DNA of 35,279 nt, taken from contig VGYT01000010.1 in NCBI GenBank assembly GCA_016872895.1, positions 1-35,279 on the forward strand, written 5' to 3'. Source of the stretch: Planctomycetota bacterium. Its GTDB lineage: Bacteria; Planctomycetota; Phycisphaerae; FEN-1346. The position numbers were made by a program, and so were the translations under genes. Below, piece after piece: positions 1-8,863 of the stretch. The notes beneath the pieces were generated by a model. The model was not told the DNA's origin. It saw only the letters and a list, made by a program, of their open reading frames with translations, and did no database searches. Position 1 is the stretch's first letter, and each line of letters begins with the position of its first letter.

Positions 1-391
1 CGCACAGGACATCCTTGCCGGCCTCCATCGCTGCTATGGAGATGAGAGCATGCCAGTGCGGCGGCGTGGCGATGGCCACAACGTCGATGTCCTTGCGCTC
101 CAGCACCCGCCGGAAGTCGGTGTAGTACGTCTGGTTGTCGTACTTGTCCTTGAACTTCACATCGCACTGGGCGAGTCTCCTGACGCCGGCGCCCAGCCCC
201 TGGAACGTGCCCGGCCCGCGCCCTCCGCAGCCTATAAGCGCCCCGCCTATCGTCTCGCTGGGCGGCGGCTCGGCCTGCCCCCCCAGCACGTGCCGCGGCA
301 CGATGGTGAAGGTGGCGGCCGACACGGCCGCCAGGGCGCCTTGCTTCAGCAGATCCCGTCGGGAACTCCTCCGGCGATTCTCGCCGCTCAT
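1..391 (-). CDS. Gfo/Idh/MocA family oxidoreductase, Tat-exported, N-terminal part
   Basis: The gene reads leftward and runs off the left edge, so only about 130 N-terminal residues are present. It starts at the ATG at 391, with an AAGGAG ribosome site about 8 bases upstream. Residues 1-35 form a Tat signal: arginine pairs with RRDLLKQ followed by an Ala-rich hydrophobic stretch. Next comes a Rossmann nucleotide-binding turn (IGCGGRG, about residues 51-57), then the family hallmark [10 protein letters not shown] followed by an [11 protein letters not shown] segment. The family consists of NAD(P)-dependent sugar or polyol oxidoreductases; exported planctomycete members usually sit near sulfatases and glycosidases, as here. 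The substrate cannot be told, and the C-terminal substrate domain is missing from view. Confidence 0.9.
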   Translation of the reverse strand, partial: MSGENRRRSSRRDLLKQGALAAVSAATFTIVPRHVLGGQAEPPPSETIGGALIGCGGRGPGTFQGLGAGVRRLAQCDVKFKDKYDNQTYYTDFRRVLERKDIDVVAIATPPHWHALISIAAMEAGKDVLC

Positions 392-747
392 AACGTGGCT
401 CCTTCTCCTGGTCCGATGACCGGCGGGTAGCGGGGTGTGTCGATGAGGTCCATCGCCCCACGGCGCCGCACTTGGTTAAACCTGACCGGTCGCCGGGCGA
501 TTCGCCGGTTTTCGGCGCGCCCGACGCATTGCCCTTCGCCCCAGCCGGAAAGAACGCAGTAGCGCATGAATCCCCGGCCCGCTGCCTCCGGGACTTCGTG
601 CAGCCGAGATATCCGCATGTCAGTTGCCCTCGGCCTTCTTTCCGGTTTCCACGGGCAGGAGCGAAACGTCAGCCGGGCCCCCCTCGCGCGCCGCGTAGCC
701 CCCGGCGGGGCTGTACAGGAACAGAAAGCAGCCTTCGTCCGGCCGCG
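392..747. other. Intergenic stretch without a supported gene
   Basis: This 356-base gap lies between the sulfatase stop and the oxidoreductase start, both on the minus strand. Open frames exist in it (for example minus-strand 388-618 and 620-826) but have no recognisable domain, no good ribosome site, and one overlaps the sulfatase end. I see the oxidoreductase ribosome site near 398-404 and no clear promoter or terminator. Confidence 0.5.
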
Positions 748-2157
748 CTACACTTTCGCTTTCCGTCTCGGGGCCTCCGGGTTCGGCCTGACCGGATGCC
801 CGGCCTCGTCGGTCGTCTGGTTCCACTTGGCGAGGAGTTGGCGGTGGCGCTCCAGTTGGCCCGCCAGGGCGGCGGCGCCGGCCGCGTTTATCATCTCGCC
901 GGGGTCGGACTCAAGGTCGAACAGCATCTCGGCGCGCTCGGCGCCGGGAAAGGTGATGTACTTATATTTCGATGTGCGTACCATGAAGCAGCGGCCCGCG
1001 CCGCCGCGGACCATCTCGGAGACGACGAACTCGTGGCCGGGCGCGTCGGGTTTCTCGATGATGGGGCGCAGGCTCCGGCCGCGCATTACCGCCGGCGGCT
1101 CGACGCCGGCGTAATCGCAGATCGTCGGCAGCACATCCAGCGCCGACCCAAGGTGCGTGCGGTCGATCCTCCCGGCGGGCGTGCCGCCTTTGCGGGCGAC
1201 AAGGAGGGGCACAGCCGCCTCCTCCTCGTAGAACATCATCTTGCCGGTCCACTGGTGCGAGGCCAGCCCCTCGCCGTGGTCGCTGGTGAAGACTATGACT
1301 GTCTTCTCCTCCTGGCCGGCCCGGCGGAGGGCATCGAGCACGCCGCCGACCTGGCGGTCCACGTCCTCGACCATGCGGAAATACGCATAACGATATCTGC
1401 GCCAATGGTTTTCATCCCACCGTTCGTGCCCGGGCCGCCGCAGCATCGCATCGGGCTCGCCCGCGGGAGGGGCAAAGTTGGGCGGCAGCGGGGGCAACTC
1501 CGCCCCCTCGGCCGGCCCGTACTTCTTCCAGACCTCCGCCAGCAGGGGGCTGTCTTCGCCCGCCAGCAGGCAGACGTCGTGCGGGTTGATGAACGAAACG
1601 ACGAGCAGAAAGGGCTTGTCGCGCTTGCGCTGGAGAAAATCGACGGCCGCCTTCATCGTCTCCTCGTCAACGTCGCGGGCAAGTTTCCTGCTCCGCGAGG
1701 TCTTGTTCAGCACCTCGAACCCGGCGATGCCGTCGCTCGGATACACGGCAGGCAGGTGCCACTTGCCGCAGTAGCCCGTGTCGTACCCGGCGGCGCGGAA
1801 CACCTGGCCCGATATCGGAACGGCCGGGTCGATCGGCAGGTTGTTGTGGTCGACGCCGATCTCGTGCGGCATGCGGCTCGTGTGCAGGCTGGCCCGCGAC
1901 GGGCTGCACAGCGGATACGGACAATACGAGTTCATGAAGCAGACCCCCTGGGCCGCGATCGAATCCATGTGGGGGGTCTTGAGCCACCTGCTGCCCACGG
2001 CGCTCATCACGTCCGCCCGTTGCTGGTCGGTGGTGATGAGCAGGACGTTCGGCCGATTGCGGGCCTCTGCCGCCGCCCGCTGGTCGCCGAGCGCAATCGC
2101 GCACAGGCCGGCCGCTCCCGCCTTGATAAAGTCGCGCCTGGTAACGCGTCGTGGCAT
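748..2157 (-). CDS. Secreted type I sulfatase (formylglycine-dependent)
   Basis: A 469-residue arylsulfatase-like hydrolase that removes sulfate esters, probably from polysaccharide outside the cytoplasm. I chose the start at 2157 because an AGGAGGG ribosome site precedes it and it begins a Tat signal (RRVTRRDFIKAG style, residues 2-30); the open frame extends upstream without support. The N-terminal metal site is in PNVLLITTDQQ. The CSPSR motif has Cys84 as the residue expected to become formylglycine. GKWHL and TSDHGE follow, both conserved metal/sulfate-binding segments of the alkaline-phosphatase superfamily. A C-terminal FDLESDPGE segment is typical of the small sulfatase subdomain. The SDR gene lies 144 bases upstream on the same strand. 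An anaerobic or FGE-type maturase must be encoded elsewhere. The substrate is not predictable from sequence alone. Confidence 0.92.
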   Translation of the reverse strand: MPRRVTRRDFIKAGAAGLCAIALGDQRAAAEARNRPNVLLITTDQQRADVMSAVGSRWLKTPHMDSIAAQGVCFMNSYCPYPLCSPSRASLHTSRMPHEIGVDHNNLPIDPAVPISGQVFRAAGYDTGYCGKWHLPAVYPSDGIAGFEVLNKTSRSRKLARDVDEETMKAAVDFLQRKRDKPFLLVVSFINPHDVCLLAGEDSPLLAEVWKKYGPAEGAELPPLPPNFAPPAGEPDAMLRRPGHERWDENHWRRYRYAYFRMVEDVDRQVGGVLDALRRAGQEEKTVIVFTSDHGEGLASHQWTGKMMFYEEEAAVPLLVARKGGTPAGRIDRTHLGSALDVLPTICDYAGVEPPAVMRGRSLRPIIEKPDAPGHEFVVSEMVRGGAGRCFMVRTSKYKYITFPGAERAEMLFDLESDPGEMINAAGAAALAGQLERHRQLLAKWNQTTDEAGHPVRPNPEAPRRKAKV

Positions 2158-2301
2158 CGTCGGCCCTCCTTGCCGCACTTGCCGCGCGGTCAGTGCTGCC
2201 GTCGGTCCACGCGGAGGCCTTGCCCTTCCGCGCCCGACCGTGGGCACCGTTCGGCGGGCGCCCATCTTCGCGCCTGTGGTGCACGCTGTCAAGCCGATGA
2301 A

Positions 2302-3336
2302 TTACAGCCGATGAATCACAACGTTACCATCCGTGGGGCCGCCATTTCTACCTAAGGCTTCCTGCTCGGCCGCGATGCGGTCCAGCAGGGCGTGCCTGGC
2401 CGCGTCGGGCTTGTACGCGGCCGCGCGGTGCTTGAAGTATTGCTCCGCCGCGCGCCGGAGGCCATCCTCCATGCTCACCTCGCACTCGAACCGCCCGGCC
2501 ACCGACATGACCTTCGAGTTGTCGAAGATGACCGGCCACGCCTTGTCGCCCAGGAGCGGCCCGGCCCAGGCGGAGTTGTATTGCACGAGCGTCTCGGTGG
2601 GCACGTGGACGATGCGCGGCTGAGCGCCCAGGGCCCGGCCCATCGCGGCCATAATGTCGTTCCACATGTGCGCCTCCAGGTGGCGCGTAATGTGGAACGC
2701 CTCGCCGCGGGCGGCCGGCTTGCCGAAGAGATTGACGAACGGCACCGCGAAGTCGGTGGAATACGTGAGCGTCCACAAACTCGTGCCGTCGCCGTGGAGG
2801 ATGACGGGCCGGCCGCTGAGCATCCGCCACGCCCAGTCGTCGCCGCCGGCGATGCCGCCCGGAAACCGCGTCCGGTGCGTATGGCTGGGCCGCACGATGG
2901 TCACGGGCAGCCGCCCCGAGGCGTGCTGCCTCACAAGGTACGCTTCCATGTCGGCCTTTGCCTGGCTGTAAAGCCAGAAGGGGTTGCCCAGGGGCACGGC
3001 CTCGGTGATGACGTACTGCCGCGGCGGCTTCCGGTAGGCGGAGGCGGTGGATATAAAGATATATTGTCCGCAGCGCCCGCCGAAAACCCGGGCGTCGCGC
3101 TCGACGCGCGCCAGGTCGTACGCCACGAACTGGCAGACGACGTCGTAGCACCCCTCACCCAGGGCCGCGTAGGCGGCCGCGTCGTCCAGGTCGCCCGTGA
3201 TGCGGCGGACCTCCGGCGGCAGCGGCTCGCCGGCGCGCCCGCGGTTGAAGACATGGACCTCGTGGCCGACTTCGGTGCTCCGCCACACGCAGGCCGTCGA
3301 GATTTCGCCCGTGCCGCCGACGTAGAGAACCTTCAC
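2302..3336 (-). CDS. NAD-dependent epimerase/dehydratase (extended SDR)
   Basis: A 344-residue cytoplasmic protein of the extended short-chain dehydrogenase family, usually acting on nucleotide sugars. It starts at a GTG (3336) with a purine-rich AGAGGGAGA site upstream. The dinucleotide-binding loop is GGTGEIS at residues 7-13; the usual aromatic after GGTG is replaced by Glu, which is common in the NAD-epimerase branch found near sulfatases. The catalytic pair is in YSQAK (Tyr-x-x-x-Lys, about residues 123-127), preceded by a serine-rich FISTASAY strand. No signal peptide is visible. It probably heads the leftward group with the sulfatase. The specific substrate is unknown; the family call is secure. 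Confidence 0.85.
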   Translation of the reverse strand: MKVLYVGGTGEISTACVWRSTEVGHEVHVFNRGRAGEPLPPEVRRITGDLDDAAAYAALGEGCYDVVCQFVAYDLARVERDARVFGGRCGQYIFISTASAYRKPPRQYVITEAVPLGNPFWLYSQAKADMEAYLVRQHASGRLPVTIVRPSHTHRTRFPGGIAGGDDWAWRMLSGRPVILHGDGTSLWTLTYSTDFAVPFVNLFGKPAARGEAFHITRHLEAHMWNDIMAAMGRALGAQPRIVHVPTETLVQYNSAWAGPLLGDKAWPVIFDNSKVMSVAGRFECEVSMEDGLRRAAEQYFKHRAAAYKPDAARHALLDRIAAEQEALGRNGGPTDGNVVIHRL

Positions 3337-3374
3337 GCGTGTCTCCCTCTTGCTGCAAGCGCCTCGCGACAGGG

Positions 3375-3402
3375 ATTATGACGCGCGGCTGGGCAGGTGC
3401 AA
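3375..3402 (-). promoter_or_regulatory. Candidate promoter of the epimerase gene
   Basis: Reading leftward there is TTGCAC (3397-3402), 16 bases, then CATAAT (3375-3380). The predicted start point lies about 30 bases before the GTG at 3336, leaving room for the ribosome site. The -35 match is only partial. Confidence 0.45.
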
Positions 3403-3451
3403 ACAATCTGCCGCCCCTTGCGGCGCCGGGCGGCGGCCCCCCGCGCATGCA

Positions 3452-3473
3452 CGGCGGGTCCCCCGACCCGCCG
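3452..3473. repeat. REP-like GC hairpin, copy 1
   Basis: A perfect 9-bp stem CGGCGGGTC / GACCCGCCG with a CCCC loop. Related hairpins occur at 17362-17393, 19901-19918 and 22616-22643, so this is a dispersed element rather than a private terminator of one gene. Confidence 0.6.
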
Positions 3474-3577
3474 CGCGCTTCGTGTGCACTACTCAGCCCG
3501 CACGGGCATCGGCGCGGCGGATCACGAGGCCCACGGCGATGAGAACCATCGGTGCCACCTGCACCACGGGCGGCCCC

Positions 3578-3605
3578 TTGCGGCGCCCGGCCGCCGCGGT
3601 AGAAT
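3578..3605 (+). promoter_or_regulatory. Candidate promoter of the YdjC-type gene
   Basis: TTGCGG (3578-3583), 16-base spacer, TAGAAT (3600-3605), followed about 35 bases later by the ATG at 3641. The -10 element is the stronger half. Confidence 0.5.
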
Positions 3606-3640
3606 CCCTTCACCCGAACAAACTGGGAAAGGGCACGGCC

Positions 3641-4531
3641 ATGAGCGGCCACGAGTTGATGATGCTATGCGGCATAGGCGGCGTGCTGGTTGCCGGATGG
3701 GCGGCCGCGGCGCGGGCCGGGGCGCCGGCCGGCGGCGCCGCCGAATCGGATATCCGCCTCATCGTCCGCGGCGACGACATGGGCGCCGCACACGCCGTCA
3801 ACGAGGCCTGCATCCGCTGCTTCCGCGACGGCGTCGTGCGCACCGCCGAAGTAATGGTGCCCTGCCCGTGGTACCGCGAGGCCGTGCGGATGCTCAAGGA
3901 GAACCCGGGCCTAGACGCGGGCGTCCACCTGACGCTGACGAGCGAGTGGGAGAACTGCCGCTGGGGGCCCCTGACGCGGGCGCCCAGCCTTATGGACGCA
4001 TACGGATATTTCTTCCCCATGACGGGCCAGCGGCCGGACTTCCCGCCAGGCACCGGCTTCCTCCAGGCGGGTCCGAAGCCGGAGGAAGTGGAGCAGGAAC
4101 TCCGCGCCCAAATCTCGCGGGCAAAGGCCGACATTCCACAGGTGTCGCACCTGACGGATCACATGGGCGCGGCCGGGGCGTCGCCCGCGCTGCGGGCCAT
4201 CGCCGAGCGGCTCGCGAGAGAGTTCGGCCTGCCGCTGGAGGCCCCCGGGGCAAAGCGCGCCCCCGGCCTCGGCGGCGCCAAGACGTCGCCGGAAGAGAAA
4301 GAAGAAACGTTGCTCCGCACGATTGAGAACCTGGCTCCCGGCACGTGGATTCTGGTGGACCATCCCGGCCTCGACGTGCCCGAGATGCAGGCCCTCGGCC
4401 ACAAGGGCTACGAGACGGTCGCCCGCGACCGCGCGGGCGTCACGCGGGCATTCACAAGCGAGCGGGTGAAGCGCGCCATCCAGTCGCGCGGCGTGCGCCT
4501 GATGAGTTACGCCGAGTTCCACCGGAAGTAA
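3641..4531 (+). CDS. YdjC/ChbG-type carbohydrate deacetylase, exported
   Basis: A 296-residue member of the YdjC/ChbG polysaccharide deacetylase-like family, metal-dependent enzymes that remove acetyl groups from amino-sugar oligosaccharides. The ATG at 3641 follows a purine-rich GGGAAAGGG segment and opens a signal peptide (hydrophobic core to about residue 28, Ala-rich end). The metal-site motif RGDDMG lies near residues 44-49. DAGVHLTL supplies the first metal histidine, and LTDHMGA, about 75 residues later, the second. Characterised ChbG acts on chitin or acetylglucosamine oligosaccharides in the cytoplasm; a signal peptide here suggests periplasmic action, as is frequent in planctomycetes. 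It lies between the two sulfatases, which fits a shared glycan target. The exact sugar is unknown. Confidence 0.85.
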   Translation: MSGHELMMLCGIGGVLVAGWAAAARAGAPAGGAAESDIRLIVRGDDMGAAHAVNEACIRCFRDGVVRTAEVMVPCPWYREAVRMLKENPGLDAGVHLTLTSEWENCRWGPLTRAPSLMDAYGYFFPMTGQRPDFPPGTGFLQAGPKPEEVEQELRAQISRAKADIPQVSHLTDHMGAAGASPALRAIAERLAREFGLPLEAPGAKRAPGLGGAKTSPEEKEETLLRTIENLAPGTWILVDHPGLDVPEMQALGHKGYETVARDRAGVTRAFTSERVKRAIQSRGVRLMSYAEFHRK

Positions 4532-4542
4532 CGGCCGCTGCT

Positions 4543-6051
4543 TCAGCCTCGCACCGGCACACTCCGGCCCTCGCGCTGGTACTTCTCCAGGAGGCCCTTC
4601 AGGCGTTCGACGACATCCGGCTTCTCGGCGAAGAGGTTCTTCTGCTCGCGCGGGTCGTCCTGCATGTTGTAGAGTTGCATGGGCGGCGCGCCGGCGGGAA
4701 CCTTGTTCTCCGGCAAACTCCACCCGCCGGATCCCTTGCAGAGGACGAGTTTCCAGGGCCCCTGGCGGATGGCGAACTGGCCGCTCATGGAGTGATGCAC
4801 GGTTGCCTCGCGGATGGGCTGCGCGGCCGCGCCCTCCAACGCCGGCAGGATGCTATAACTGTCTTCACCCGCGTCGTCGGGCAGCCGCTCGCCTACGATG
4901 GCCGCGCACGTGGCCAGGAGGTCCGTCAGGCAGATCGTCTGGCCGCACGCAGTGCCCGGGCGGATGCGCCCCGGCCAGCGCGCGATGAACGGGATGCGGT
5001 GCCCGCCGTCCCACGCATCGGACTTCTGCCCGCGATAGATGTAGTTTCCTAAGTGACCGTAATCCTCCTGAAGCCTGATGGGCTGGCTGTGGCAGCCGTT
5101 ATCGCTCGTCATGATGACGAGCGTGTTCTCCTCCAGGCCGCTGCGACGGAGGGCCTCGAGGACGCGGCCGACAGTCCAGTCGGTCTCCACGACGAAATCG
5201 CCGTAGTTGCCCGCCTTGCTCCTGCCGCGGAACTCCTCCCTGGGCACGTGCGGCGTGTGCGGCGCGGTAAGCGCGAAGTACAGGAAAAACGGCCTGCCCT
5301 TCTCCTTGGCGCGCTCGTCCAGGTACGCCTCGGCCTTCTTCGTCAGTTCCAGGAGGACCGTTCCATGCTTGAAGCCGGGGGCGCAGAGGCCGCCGCGCCA
5401 GTACGCGGGCCGGTCCGACGACGGGACCCGCCCCGTCGGCAGTTCCGTCGCCTTGCCGTTCTCCAGGTATACATACGGGTCCATATCTAGCGAGGCGGGG
5501 ATGATGAACGAGTAGTCGAAGCCGGAGGTGTTCGGGCCGGCGGCCACGGTCCTGGCGAAATCGACGTTCCCCTCCCCGGCCGCCTTCGCCGCCTTCGCCG
5601 CCGCCGCGCCGTCCTTCCGCTGCCAGCCCAGGCCCAGGTGCCACTTGCCCACGCAGGCCGTGGCGTAGCCGCGCTCCCGCAGGAAAGACGCCGCGGTCAT
5701 CCGCCCCGGCTCAAGGAGCGGCTCGCTGTAACCCCCCAGGACGCCCGACTTCAGTCGCGTGCGCCACGAGTACCGGCCCGTCAGGATGCCGTACCGGGTG
5801 GGGGTGCAGACGGCCGAGCCGCTGTGTGCGTCGCTGAAGATGACGCCCGCGCGGGCCAGGCGGTCCATGTTCGGCGTTGAAATCTTCGACTCCGGGTTAA
5901 GACAACTCACATCGCCGTAGCCGAGGTCGTCGGCCAGGACATACACGATGTTCGGCCGAGCGGCGGCGCGCGCCTCGCCGCGCACCATGCGCGGCAGCAC
6001 GAGCGCCCCGGCGGCCAGGGCCGAGGCCTTCAGAAATCCGCGGCGGTTCAT
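4543..6051 (-). CDS. Secreted type I sulfatase, second copy
   Basis: A 502-residue sulfatase. The start at 6051 has an AAGGGGA ribosome site and opens a Tat-like signal (NRRGFLKASALAAG, then a hydrophobic stretch); the open frame continues about 1.3 kb upstream through other genes and is not coding there. Metal ligands are in NIVYVLADDLGYGD. The modification motif is CTPTR with Cys82, a threonine variant of the CxPSR signature tolerated in this superfamily. VGKWHLG and TSDNG complete the active site. A lysine/alanine-rich insertion (about residues 150-165) follows the GKWHLG loop. The C-terminal subdomain has MQLYNMQDDPREQKNL. It shares little beyond the core with the first sulfatase, so it probably handles a different linkage. 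It stops 12 bases from the deacetylase stop, a convergent pair. Confidence 0.93.
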   Translation of the reverse strand: MNRRGFLKASALAAGALVLPRMVRGEARAAARPNIVYVLADDLGYGDVSCLNPESKISTPNMDRLARAGVIFSDAHSGSAVCTPTRYGILTGRYSWRTRLKSGVLGGYSEPLLEPGRMTAASFLRERGYATACVGKWHLGLGWQRKDGAAAAKAAKAAGEGNVDFARTVAAGPNTSGFDYSFIIPASLDMDPYVYLENGKATELPTGRVPSSDRPAYWRGGLCAPGFKHGTVLLELTKKAEAYLDERAKEKGRPFFLYFALTAPHTPHVPREEFRGRSKAGNYGDFVVETDWTVGRVLEALRRSGLEENTLVIMTSDNGCHSQPIRLQEDYGHLGNYIYRGQKSDAWDGGHRIPFIARWPGRIRPGTACGQTICLTDLLATCAAIVGERLPDDAGEDSYSILPALEGAAAQPIREATVHHSMSGQFAIRQGPWKLVLCKGSGGWSLPENKVPAGAPPMQLYNMQDDPREQKNLFAEKPDVVERLKGLLEKYQREGRSVPVRG

Positions 6052-6104
6052 AAGGTTCCCCTTCTTGGCGCGCGGCAACAGTCCAACCGTGCATCGCGGC
6101 GCGT

Positions 6105-6134
6105 ACAATACTGCGGCCGACCGTGCCGCGTCAA
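6105..6134 (-). promoter_or_regulatory. Candidate promoter of the second sulfatase
   Basis: Leftward TTGACG (6129-6134), 18-base spacer, TATTGT (6105-6110), 54 bases before the ATG at 6051. It is back to back with the promoter of the divergent gene at 6247. Confidence 0.55.
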
Positions 6135-6153
6135 CGGTTGCTTCGCCCCGCGC

Positions 6154-6182
6154 TTGCGGAGGAGAAGGCGCCATTGTATATT
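6154..6182 (+). promoter_or_regulatory. Candidate promoter of the gene at 6247
   Basis: TTGCGG (6154-6159), 17-base spacer, TATATT (6177-6182). The expected transcript has a leader of about 55-60 bases ending in the AGAGGGAGAGA ribosome site. Confidence 0.55.
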
Positions 6183-6246
6183 CCTCCGCGCGGCAGCGCC
6201 GGCGTAAGGGACGGCGCCCGCAGCAGCAGCCGCAGAGGGAGAGACC

Positions 6247-7254
6247 ATGGTTCCGAGCGATCCTGGCGATTTCAGCGGAGCGGCGCCGGCCGGCCGGCCG
6301 GCGTGCGTCTTGTCCGGCGACCGCCGCGAGTTCCTGAAGAAAATGGTGGCGGTGCAGGCGGCGCTTGTGGCGGCGCAGGCCGCGGCGGCCTCCACCCCGG
6401 TCGGCGCAGCAGCGCCGGCCGGCGAGCCGAAACTGCCGCAGATTCGCCTCGGCAAGCATTCCATCTCGCGGCTCATCGTGGGGTCGAATCCGTTTGGCGC
6501 GGGGTCGCACCTCTCGGTCTTTGTCAACCATGAGATGCGGGCCTACTACACGCCGGAGCAGGTCCTTAAGACCCTGCGCCGCTGCCAGGACGCGGGCATC
6601 AACTGCTGGCAGTCGGGGGCCGCCGGCGCGGACCTCTACAAGCGATTCGCGGCCGAGGGCGGCAAGATGCACTTCATCGCCATCCACTCCGGCGACGCCG
6701 CCGCCGTCGAGACGCTGGCCGGCGCCGGCTGCATCGCCGTCGCCCACCACGGCGAGACGACCGACCAGATGTTCAAGGGCGGCCGCCTCGACCAGGCGCA
6801 GGACTACCTGAAGCGCGTGCGCGACGCCGGCCTCCTGGCGGGCGTCTCGACCCACATGCCCGACGTGGTGGACGCCGTCGAATCGAAGGGGTGGGATGTT
6901 GATTACTACATGACCTGCGTGTACGAGCGGCACCGCAGCGCCGAGGCCCTCAAGGCCCTCCTCGGCCAGGCCCCCATCCCGGTGGGCGAGGTGTACCTGC
7001 CGAACGACCCGCCGCGCATGTTCAAGGCCATGCAGGCCACGAAGCGCCCGTGCCTTGCGTTCAAGATCCTCGCGGCCGGGCGGCTCTCGGAACGCAAGGA
7101 GTGGGTGGAGCAGGCCTTCCGCCAGACGCTCGAAGGCATAAAGCCCGCTGACGGCATAATCGTCGGCATATACGACCGCTACAGCGACCAGCCGGCCGAG
7201 TGCGCCGCGCTCGTGCGGCGGCTCGGCGCCGCCGCGGCGGGCCAGGGCGGATAG
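6247..7254 (+). CDS. Tat-exported aldo/keto-reductase-like barrel protein, unknown reaction
   Basis: A 335-residue protein. The start at 6247 follows a strong AGAGGGAGAGA site. After a 26-residue leader comes a Tat-like element (DRREFLKKM, then an alanine-rich hydrophobic run to about residue 58). The mature part has an alternating strand/helix pattern that suggests a TIM barrel: SRLIVGSNPFG near the start resembles the first strand of aldo/keto-reductase-like proteins, and further strand-like segments are FIAIHSGD, CIAVAHHGE and LAGVSTHMPD. The classical AKR Asp-Tyr-Lys-His tetrad is not evident, so oxidoreductase activity is not supported; a lyase or isomerase role on sugar-derived compounds is possible. 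I recall homologues in planctomycete sulfatase/glycosidase loci, annotated only as Tat-domain proteins. Its stop lies 10 bases from the convergent glycosidase stop. Confidence 0.7.
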   Translation: MVPSDPGDFSGAAPAGRPACVLSGDRREFLKKMVAVQAALVAAQAAAASTPVGAAAPAGEPKLPQIRLGKHSISRLIVGSNPFGAGSHLSVFVNHEMRAYYTPEQVLKTLRRCQDAGINCWQSGAAGADLYKRFAAEGGKMHFIAIHSGDAAAVETLAGAGCIAVAHHGETTDQMFKGGRLDQAQDYLKRVRDAGLLAGVSTHMPDVVDAVESKGWDVDYYMTCVYERHRSAEALKALLGQAPIPVGEVYLPNDPPRMFKAMQATKRPCLAFKILAAGRLSERKEWVEQAFRQTLEGIKPADGIIVGIYDRYSDQPAECAALVRRLGAAAAGQGG

Positions 7255-7264
7255 CGAATAACGG

Positions 7265-8863
7265 CTACCGCGGGTTCCGCCGGTTCCACTCCATGACGGC
7301 CCTGAACTTGGGCTGGTCCTTCTCGGTCTCGTCGGCGTATTCGAGGAGGCCCCAACTGCCCCACTTGCTCCAGCGTCCGACGGATGAAAAGATGCACATA
7401 AGGTCCCCACCCGCGGCCTTCCAGCCGTCGAGGTACCGCGTGTAGAACTCGCCCATGCGCGGGTGGCGGTTGGCCGCCTGGAACAGTTTCGTCATGGCGC
7501 CCTCGTTCTCGCCGCCGCCCGCACCCACCAGGTGCTGGCCCGCCTCGTACGCCATCAGCCGCAGGCCGTACCTGTCGGCGATCTTCTTCTGCTCCTCCAT
7601 GTTGCGGATGGAGCGCGGCAGGCAGTTCTTCTCCACGTGGTCGAGGAGTTGGTCGAGCGTCCACCCGGCCACCGCGCCGGCGTCGGGCTTGTCCTTGCCG
7701 GCCTTGGTCGAGATGATGAACGAGATGTACGGCGCGATTGCCAGCGCGTCGCACTGCTTCGCGGCGTCCTGGAACCTGAGTTTCTCTTCCGACACGTTCG
7801 CGGCGCACTGCGACGCGATGACCCGCACCAGCCGGTTCCTCCCGCCGAAGACCTCCTCCCATATCTTAAACATCTGCACAGAGCGATATGCACTGTACCG
7901 CCAGCCGGCCTCCCAGGGCTTCTCGGCGAACCCCAGTTTCACGCCCTCCTCGCCGGCGTACTTCGTCTGCGCGAACATCGAGTTCCAGACCTCGTTGGAG
8001 TACTCCACGTGCGCCCTGAGCGAGGGGTCCAGCCGCTCCTTCACGACCCGCGCGAAGTTCCGGACATAGTCGTCGGTGGCCAGGTGCGGCATGCAGAACC
8101 ACGGGTTCGCCTTCAGCCGGTTGGCAAGGTCCACCATGACCTCCACCGGAACGCCCCTGGCGCAGAACGTGGCGTCCTCGGGCACGGGGCGGTCTTCCCA
8201 CCGGCTCACCTGCGAGCCGTTCGTCTCCATCCAGTCCATGAAGCGCAGCGTGTTGAAACCGCGCCACCGCCCCAGGAAATCCGGGTGAAAGGGATCCTTC
8301 GCGTACGTCTTCTCAAAGCCGGGCATGATGACGCGGATGTTGCGCACGTAGTTGTCGGGGTTTGTCCTGCGCAGCAGAAGAAAGAAGCCCTGCGCACCGT
8401 CGATTTCGACGACCATGCGGCCGGCCTCCTGCGAGACCACGCGCGCAGGCCCCCTGCCCTTGAACTCGATTGCGCCGTCGCCCTCGTACAGACACACGTA
8501 CTGGCCGCTGGGCGCGTGGCCGCCCGTGCACAGGGGCGTCTCGGCCCAGCAATCGGCGTCGAGTTTCTTCACCCAGCCGCGCGCGTCGCAGATGAGTTCC
8601 GGGCCCTTGCCCCAGGGCTGGCCCTTCCTCTGGCTGATCCACTTGCGCGAGAGGCGGAAGACGTCAACAAACGGGTACTCGGTGTTCCAGTCGGCCGGGC
8701 CCGCCAGGTTGATGCCGAGGCGGCTCCGTGCGGGCGGCGGCGGGCCGGCGCCGGCGGCCGATTCAGCCGCACGCAAGTCGCCGCCGGGCCCGCCGGCTGG
8801 CGCTGCGGCGGCCAATGCCGCGCCAGCGATAACGGCCACCACGCACGCCAGGTTGCGCTTCAT
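7265..8863 (-). CDS. Secreted clan-A-like glycoside hydrolase
   Basis: A 532-residue protein with a Sec signal (MKRNLACVVAVIAGAALAAA). The start codon at 8863 overlaps the stop of the propeller gene (ATGA), so translation is probably coupled. The barrel region carries HVEYSNEVWN with Glu291 after Asn, the acid/base arrangement of (beta/alpha)8 clan GH-A enzymes, and MAYEAGQHL with Glu440 in a position fitting the nucleophile. Residues 50-200 form a beta-rich N-terminal module beginning LGINLAGPADW. Related planctomycete proteins are annotated as cellulose-binding or cellulase-like, but no CBM is evident here and the substrate is unknown. It is the last gene of the leftward run. The open frame extends far upstream through the propeller gene in another phase and is not used. 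Confidence 0.8.
   Translation of the reverse strand: MKRNLACVVAVIAGAALAAAAPAGGPGGDLRAAESAAGAGPPPPARSRLGINLAGPADWNTEYPFVDVFRLSRKWISQRKGQPWGKGPELICDARGWVKKLDADCWAETPLCTGGHAPSGQYVCLYEGDGAIEFKGRGPARVVSQEAGRMVVEIDGAQGFFLLLRRTNPDNYVRNIRVIMPGFEKTYAKDPFHPDFLGRWRGFNTLRFMDWMETNGSQVSRWEDRPVPEDATFCARGVPVEVMVDLANRLKANPWFCMPHLATDDYVRNFARVVKERLDPSLRAHVEYSNEVWNSMFAQTKYAGEEGVKLGFAEKPWEAGWRYSAYRSVQMFKIWEEVFGGRNRLVRVIASQCAANVSEEKLRFQDAAKQCDALAIAPYISFIISTKAGKDKPDAGAVAGWTLDQLLDHVEKNCLPRSIRNMEEQKKIADRYGLRLMAYEAGQHLVGAGGGENEGAMTKLFQAANRHPRMGEFYTRYLDGWKAAGGDLMCIFSSVGRWSKWGSWGLLEYADETEKDQPKFRAVMEWNRRNPR

Larger units (their letters stand above)
3337..3640. other. Divergent intergenic region with hairpin repeat
   Basis: About 300 bases separate the divergent epimerase and deacetylase genes. 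It holds candidate promoters for both and a perfect hairpin at 3452-3473 (9-bp stem CGGCGGGTC, 4-base loop) belonging to a repeat family seen three more times in the window. The plus-strand frame of the deacetylase stays open through it, but no start with a ribosome site occurs before 3641, so I read it as non-coding. Confidence 0.6.

Noticed and set aside
388-618. Minus-strand 76-residue frame upstream of the oxidoreductase
   Set aside because: No ribosome site, no domain, and it runs into the oxidoreductase start.
620-826. Minus-strand 68-residue frame after the sulfatase
   Set aside because: It overlaps the sulfatase end in another frame, and I see no domain. It could be a decayed fragment but cannot be supported.
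4543-7410. 955-residue minus-strand frame including the second sulfatase
   Set aside because: Only 4543-6051 carries the sulfatase, with its own start, ribosome site and Tat signal. The rest is antisense to the plus-strand gene at 6247 and lacks a motif.
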